From: Bacteroidota bacterium
GTDB taxonomy: Bacteria > Bacteroidota > Bacteroidia > UBA8524
Length of the DNA stretch: 10,763 nt
Direction: 5' to 3'
Assembly: GCA_003531115.1 (NCBI GenBank)
Contig: DQHT01000041.1
Location: forward strand, 1 to 10,763
Position 1 is the stretch's first letter, and each line of letters begins with the position of its first letter. The position numbers and the translations under genes are program-made. The notes under the pieces are model-generated. The model worked only from the letters and a program-made list of their open reading frames with translations, ran no database searches and was not told the origin of the DNA. Shown here piece by piece: positions 6,835 to 10,763 of this stretch.

Positions 6835-9033
6835 TCAATATATTTTATTGGCATTCCGGTATCCGGATAAATTTTCATACCAGTTGGTATAGCTTGTTCC
6901 TCCACTGGCTGCCCAGTTGATAAAATAGGTGTAGGCGTCGCTGATGGATTCTTTTTCCGCCGGATAGTCGAACGTAGCGGGCACTTCGATCACATAGGGC
7001 AGGTTGTTTCCTGTTTTGTAATAGCGTCCCAGACTTGGGTTTGAACTGTCGTTTTTGGTACCCAATAACTGAGTATTGGCCTTGTCGGTCGGAACCATGT
7101 CGGGCAGGTGAACTTCCACACCCCGTTGTCCATCCACGAAAATGAATGGATTCACTTTATCGATGGTCAGTCTGCTGGCCAAAATTGGAGTTGTAAATCC
7201 TACATAAAGGCTGAGCGTGTCAAAACTTCCGCTTGCATTTGATTTAATGGTATTGAACATGGACCCGGAAACGCGATTTATTAAAGGCTCAGGAGAATCA
7301 TAAACAATGACCACCGCTTTGTTTTGACCCGATTCGGTTTTGTTCGCATTCAGACTGATTAGCGATTGAGTAAGGCTTTGACCGGTAATGCCTGAAATTT
7401 CTGATGGATTGATGGCATCAAGTTGAAACCCGAAACCGTTATCATAGGTTGCTCCGATGGCACGTACCAGGTAGGTCGTATACATTTCAACCACATTATT
7501 CGATGCGTTCAATACTTTTTTGATGCGGTAAGAGATCACCAGGTCATTGAAGTCGTAGTCACCCTGGGATGGCCAAAGATCTTCATAACCAATGGTAGAA
7601 TACGTTCCGGCACTTGGATAGTAACTATTGTAAGCCCGGGTGGCATCGTTCGGGTAGTCGTCGATATTGTCGGCAACCCCGTCGCCATCGGTATCTGTAA
7701 TCGTAGCTGTTCCAAATCCTTCCGGGTTACAGGCGTTGGTGGCAATATAGTTTCCGCAGCTCAGGCTGGCCGGACTGCTTATTGTACCGTTGTTGGTATT
7801 CACACCCGAACTATCGCATAATTCAACACGACCGGAAAGTGTTCCGGAAGAGTTAATGGTGGTATTGTCCGCCACTTTAACCGTTCCCAAACCGGAACTG
7901 CTTGGTCCGTTGACAGTTCCGTTTATAACCAGGTCTTCGGTGCTTAGCAGGGCTCCTGAATAATTATAAAAAGTCTCTGAACCGGCAACTTTTGTTTCAT
8001 TGTAACACTTTACATAGCCATAGTTGTAAAAAGTACTGTTCACGTCAAAATCGTCAACCGAATAGATCTGGCAGTTGTTGGTAGTAGTTGAACTACCGTT
8101 TGGTTTAAGTTTCCCGTTAACAAATATGTAGTTGTTGTTGACAAGGATCTCATTGTTGTTCAGGTCGTCTTCCACGTAAATCTCTCCGTTATTGATCAGG
8201 TCAGGAGCACCGCTGTTGATGTTCATATTTCCATGAACGCTCATCTTGGCGTTGTTGGTAAAGGTACCGCCAATGCTGAATCCACTGCTGAATGACAAGC
8301 TATCCGAATAGTTCAGCATGGAGTTGTTTGTAGAGTTGAAATTCGCATTGCTGATGCTTACAATACTGTTTTCAAGGAAATACATGGTAACAGCAGGATT
8401 TGATCCATTGATATTGATGTTTCCGATATTAGCCGTTCCGCATATACGTACCGTTACCGAACCGCTTAAAGTTAAACTTCCACTGTAGGTTCCGGTAAGA
8501 CAGATGGTACCGGAGCTCAAACTCAGGTTACCGCTATAGTTATTGTAGGTCGTTGAACAACCCGTATTGCAATCTAGTCCGGATCCCGGTTGGCCTTTCA
8601 TGGTTACAAGGGGCGCCTGGTTCTGAAATTTGGCTGCCAGGTAATTGGCTGCAGTGAGTCGTTGCAATTCACGTGCTCCTGTAGAGGAAACTTTTTCTAC
8701 GTAAATGTATTCGAGGGCAGATGGGATGCGGAATTCGAGTTCCAGCTCACTGCCCACTTCAATGATGCCTGAAGTGATCAGGTTGGCGATGGTAGGAAAA
8801 TCATCATAAATATTTACCCGGTATACTTCGCCTGCATAATTGCCTTTTTCAACGAGCACACGCATGCGGATGTCGCGGGTCGATTTAAAATTGAAGGTTT
8901 CACTCACCTTCAGGTCATAAATATTCGTTGGTAAGGAAGGGGCTTCGGGTTCAATTGGCTGTATTTCTTTTTGGCAGGCTCCCAATCCAAGGATCAGGCT
9001 GAACAGCGCAACAGGGAATAGGTGTTTTTTCAT
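6835..9033 (-). CDS. LruC-domain lipoprotein with beta-solenoid-like middle
   Basis: I start this at ATG 9033 (MKKHLFPVAL), giving 732 residues. An ATG at 9039 would add two, and the frame is open to 9093 without signal-peptide character. Residues 1-19 are a lipoprotein signal with lipobox LGAC and lipidated Cys20, followed by QKE, which resembles the Bacteroidota surface-lipoprotein export signal. Residues 21-140 form a beta-rich N-terminal domain. Residues about 150-435 are Asn/Ser/Gly/Thr-rich with degenerate 18-23-residue repeats that suggest a beta-solenoid. DTDGDGVADNIDD (447-459) is a thrombospondin-3-like calcium loop. The C-terminal LruC domain (DUF4842) begins with GYEDLWPSQGDYDFNDLVIS (482-501) and runs to the end (NPFIFVDGQRGVEVHLPD, YFINWAASGG). 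It probably sits on the outer membrane, facing out; the ligand is unknown. pepD lies 115 bases upstream and the gene has its own terminator. Confidence 0.9.
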   Translation of the reverse strand: MKKHLFPVALFSLILGLGACQKEIQPIEPEAPSLPTNIYDLKVSETFNFKSTRDIRMRVLVEKGNYAGEVYRVNIYDDFPTIANLITSGIIEVGSELELEFRIPSALEYIYVEKVSSTGARELQRLTAANYLAAKFQNQAPLVTMKGQPGSGLDCNTGCSTTYNNYSGNLSLSSGTICLTGTYSGSLTLSGSVTVRICGTANIGNININGSNPAVTMYFLENSIVSISNANFNSTNNSMLNYSDSLSFSSGFSIGGTFTNNAKMSVHGNMNINSGAPDLINNGEIYVEDDLNNNEILVNNNYIFVNGKLKPNGSSTTTNNCQIYSVDDFDVNSTFYNYGYVKCYNETKVAGSETFYNYSGALLSTEDLVINGTVNGPSSSGLGTVKVADNTTINSSGTLSGRVELCDSSGVNTNNGTISSPASLSCGNYIATNACNPEGFGTATITDTDGDGVADNIDDYPNDATRAYNSYYPSAGTYSTIGYEDLWPSQGDYDFNDLVISYRIKKVLNASNNVVEMYTTYLVRAIGATYDNGFGFQLDAINPSEISGITGQSLTQSLISLNANKTESGQNKAVVIVYDSPEPLINRVSGSMFNTIKSNASGSFDTLSLYVGFTTPILASRLTIDKVNPFIFVDGQRGVEVHLPDMVPTDKANTQLLGTKNDSSNPSLGRYYKTGNNLPYVIEVPATFDYPAEKESISDAYTYFINWAASGGTSYTNWYENLSGYRNANKIY

Positions 9034-9148
9034 TATCATCGGTCGCGCAAGAAGGTCAAAACAAGTGCCTTTTATTAAAGCGCTATAAATCAACTAAATA
9101 CAAAACTCAATGGAATACCTAGTTGTTTCAAAATGGGAAGAATGTCCT
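9034..9148. other. Intergenic region between pepD and the lipoprotein gene
   Basis: These 115 AT-rich bases should contain the lipoprotein promoter, since a terminator follows that gene. I found no full TAnnTTTG match on the minus strand; the nearest is TTGTTTTG (9064-9057), which is poor. A 10-bp palindrome CCTTTAAAGG spans the pepD stop, and CAACTA/TAGTTG half-sites face each other across about 23 bases; neither looks like a convincing terminator. Confidence 0.4.
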
Positions 9149-10594
9149 TTAAAGGGCCGCTACCAGTTTCTGGAAATAGTCCCAGAATGCCGCTACTGAA
9201 CGGATATTTACCTTCTCATCGGGTGAATGCGGGTGCAGGATGGTTGGTCCGATCGAGATCATATCCAGTCCCGGATAAACGCCGGTGATAATTCCGGTTT
9301 CTAGTCCGGCGTGACAGGCATTCACGTTGGGTTCCCGTTTAAAAACTTCTTTATGGATGGATACAGCCAGCTTCAGAAGTTCAGAATCAGGGTTTGGTTT
9401 CCAGCCCGGGTAATCGCCGCCATTCGTTACGATCGCGCCGATCTGTTCGAAGCAGGCACGTACGGCATTGGCGATATCTTTTTTGGCTGATTCTACCGAA
9501 CTGCGCTGTAAACTCTGGCAAGTGAACTTTCCATCTTTTATAATGACCCGTGCCAGATTAGAGCTGGTCTCCACCAATCCCGGAACCTCGCTGCTCATAC
9601 GGTATACGCCATTAGGCATTGAATAAATGGCACGAATGATATTAACCTGGGAAGTAATATTTATGACTTTGATCGGGTTGGCCGTGTTTTCCCAAGTGAT
9701 GTTCAGGTCGGGTTCGGGACCACTCAATTCCTTTTTAATATCATTACTCAACTGAAGGAGGTGTTGTTCGAAGGCACCTGTTTTTTGGATATCAACTACA
9801 ACCGTTGCAAAGGCTTCTCGGGGTATGGCATTGCGTAATCCGCCGCCATCCACTGAACTGATCTGCATGCCAAAACGGGCATAACCCTGAAACATGAGGC
9901 GGAAGAGGATCTTATTGGCATTTCCGCGTCCCATATGGATATCCATACCGGAATGGCCGCCTTTGAGTCCTTTTACGGAAATATAATAGGCTTTGGTATT
10001 TTCGGGAGTTGGCTCCAGCCGGAGCTCAAGTTCAACATTTGTATCTATCCCACCGGCACAACCTATGGTAATTTCTTCGTCGTCTTCGGTATCAATATTC
10101 AATAATCGTTTTGCAGTGAGAAGTCCGGATCCCAAATTTTTAGCACCCGTCATTCCGGCCTCTTCATCGATCGTAAACAGGGCTTCCAAAGGTGGATGGC
10201 TCATTTCTTTATCCTTCAGAATACTGAGGATATACGCCACTCCAATTCCGTTATCCGCACCCAGTGTTGTACCTTCCGCTTTCACCCAGTCTCCCTCCAC
10301 ATACATGCGTATCCCTTCTTCATCAAAATTAAATACCGTATCAGCATTTTTTTGGTGAACCATATCAACATGCGCCTGAAGAATGACAGGTTCTTTTGAT
10401 TCGCCCCCGTTTTGTCCGTCTTTTTTAATGATCACATTCCCGATCTCATCCCGGAGTACTTCCAGCCCCAGGGCTTTCCCAAAATCAGCAACAAATTGTG
10501 CTGCTTTTTCTTCTTTTTTAGAACCTCGGGGTATCGCGTTCAACTGGGCAAAATGATCCCAGACATGTTTGGGTTGTAGTTCGGCGTATTCCAT
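9149..10594 (-). CDS. pepD: Xaa-His dipeptidase (aminoacyl-histidine dipeptidase), M20 family
   Basis: This cytosolic di-zinc metallopeptidase (PepD, M20 family) hydrolyses dipeptides such as carnosine-like Xaa-His and other unspecific dipeptides. At 481 residues it has the usual PepD length, with the small lid/dimerisation domain inserted in the catalytic domain. Expected active-site residues are all visible: QAHVDMVH (His75, Asp77), TTLGADNGIG (Asp114, bridging), IDEEAGMTG (Glu144 general base, Glu145), LLNIDTEDD (Asp168) and PHSPDE (His456). Further family marks are GGHSGMDIHMGRGNA (212-226) and NACHAGLETG (425-434). The start at 10594 gives a normal N-terminus (MEYAELQPKHVWDHF). No signal peptide and no Shine-Dalgarno are seen. 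It is transcribed in the same direction as the lipoprotein gene downstream, but the 115-base gap does not suggest tight coupling. The identity is firm; the preferred substrate cannot be read from sequence. Confidence 0.96.
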   Translation of the reverse strand: MEYAELQPKHVWDHFAQLNAIPRGSKKEEKAAQFVADFGKALGLEVLRDEIGNVIIKKDGQNGGESKEPVILQAHVDMVHQKNADTVFNFDEEGIRMYVEGDWVKAEGTTLGADNGIGVAYILSILKDKEMSHPPLEALFTIDEEAGMTGAKNLGSGLLTAKRLLNIDTEDDEEITIGCAGGIDTNVELELRLEPTPENTKAYYISVKGLKGGHSGMDIHMGRGNANKILFRLMFQGYARFGMQISSVDGGGLRNAIPREAFATVVVDIQKTGAFEQHLLQLSNDIKKELSGPEPDLNITWENTANPIKVINITSQVNIIRAIYSMPNGVYRMSSEVPGLVETSSNLARVIIKDGKFTCQSLQRSSVESAKKDIANAVRACFEQIGAIVTNGGDYPGWKPNPDSELLKLAVSIHKEVFKREPNVNACHAGLETGIITGVYPGLDMISIGPTILHPHSPDEKVNIRSVAAFWDYFQKLVAAL

Positions 10595-10700
10595 GCTTAT
10601 TTATTGATGCCGCGAATTTAAGTTTTTATTATAGGAATATGGTCCGCTACGATGGCTAATTCTATGAAATGAATATTTTTGCAGGGCTTTTTCATCAACC
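10595..10700. other. Non-coding region upstream of pepD
   Basis: This AT-rich stretch lies between the pepD start and the edge hairpin. It probably contains the pepD promoter, but no TAnnTTTG match was found on the minus strand. On the plus strand TATTTTTG (10674-10681) matches the -7 consensus, without a TTG at -33, and would point a transcript into the hairpin. A 22-codon plus-strand frame (10669-10737) exists but has no support as a gene. Confidence 0.35.
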
Positions 10701-10763
10701 GGAAAAAACTGATCCGCATTCATTTACCCGTGTATGAAAAATGAATGCGGATCAGTTTTTTCC
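10701..10763. repeat. 25-bp perfect inverted repeat (long hairpin) at the window edge
   Basis: The left arm at 10701-10725 is an exact reverse complement of the right arm at 10739-10763, with a 13-base loop (10726-10738). The arms contain GATCCGCATTCAT and are flanked by A6 on the left and T6 on the right. This fits a strong bidirectional intrinsic terminator, for example for a minus-strand gene lying to the right of the window. A dispersed palindromic element or the end of a small mobile unit is an alternative. The repeat touches the edge, so it may be longer than 25 bp. Confidence 0.8.

Noticed and set aside
7423..7821. 132-codon plus-strand open frame
   Set aside because: It is antisense to the LruC lipoprotein gene, which has clear domain motifs in this stretch; the frame shows no recognisable protein features.
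9034..9093. In-frame upstream extension of the LruC lipoprotein gene
   Set aside because: A start at 9093 would place 20 residues before the lysine-led lipoprotein signal peptide; the ATG at 9033 gives a normal signal.
9092..9126. CAACTA / TAGTTG facing half-sites as a terminator or operator between pepD and the lipoprotein gene
   Set aside because: Only six base pairs with a loop of about 23 bases and no following T-tract; likely chance.
10669..10737. 22-codon plus-strand frame containing the left arm of the edge hairpin, considered as a leader peptide
   Set aside because: There is no Shine-Dalgarno, no run of a regulatory amino acid and no downstream gene in view; its length is within chance.

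Overview
The window looks like ordinary chromosomal DNA from a member of the Bacteroidota. The evidence is a large secreted protein with a type IX secretion (T9SS) B-type C-terminal signal, an LruC-domain lipoprotein whose lipidated cysteine is followed by Gln-Lys-Glu, weak or absent Shine-Dalgarno sequences, and Bacteroidota-type promoter elements (TTG / TAnnTTTG). No tRNA, rRNA, CRISPR array, transposase or phage gene was seen, and no intergenic stretch exceeds about 170 bases.

Left part (1-2522): a minus-strand pair, gltX (glutamyl-tRNA synthetase) followed after 3 bases by an HI0933/BaiN-type flavoprotein that runs off the left edge. A 157-base divergent region separates gltX from a plus-strand gene. 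Middle (2523-5135): that gene encodes an 870-residue exported protein. It has an N-terminal Bacteroidota-specific module, six consecutive Cys-paired Ig/PKD-like modules and a T9SS sorting domain. Its stop codon overlaps the stop codon of the convergent cupin gene.

Right part (5132-10763): minus-strand genes, in transcription order pepD (Xaa-His dipeptidase), an LruC-domain lipoprotein, then kynU (kynureninase) overlapping a small cupin gene. A strong hairpin terminator separates the lipoprotein from kynU. The last 169 bases hold no clear gene and end in a 25-bp perfect inverted repeat touching the right edge.

Functionally the window mixes translation (gltX), amino acid and peptide catabolism (kynU, pepD) and two cell-surface proteins. 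Apart from the two overlapping or abutting pairs (gltX-flavoprotein, kynU-cupin) there is no sign of a single integrated pathway. I found no convincing new multi-gene system. The most interesting signals are the periodic module architecture of the T9SS cargo, the predicted beta-solenoid in the LruC lipoprotein, and the edge hairpin.
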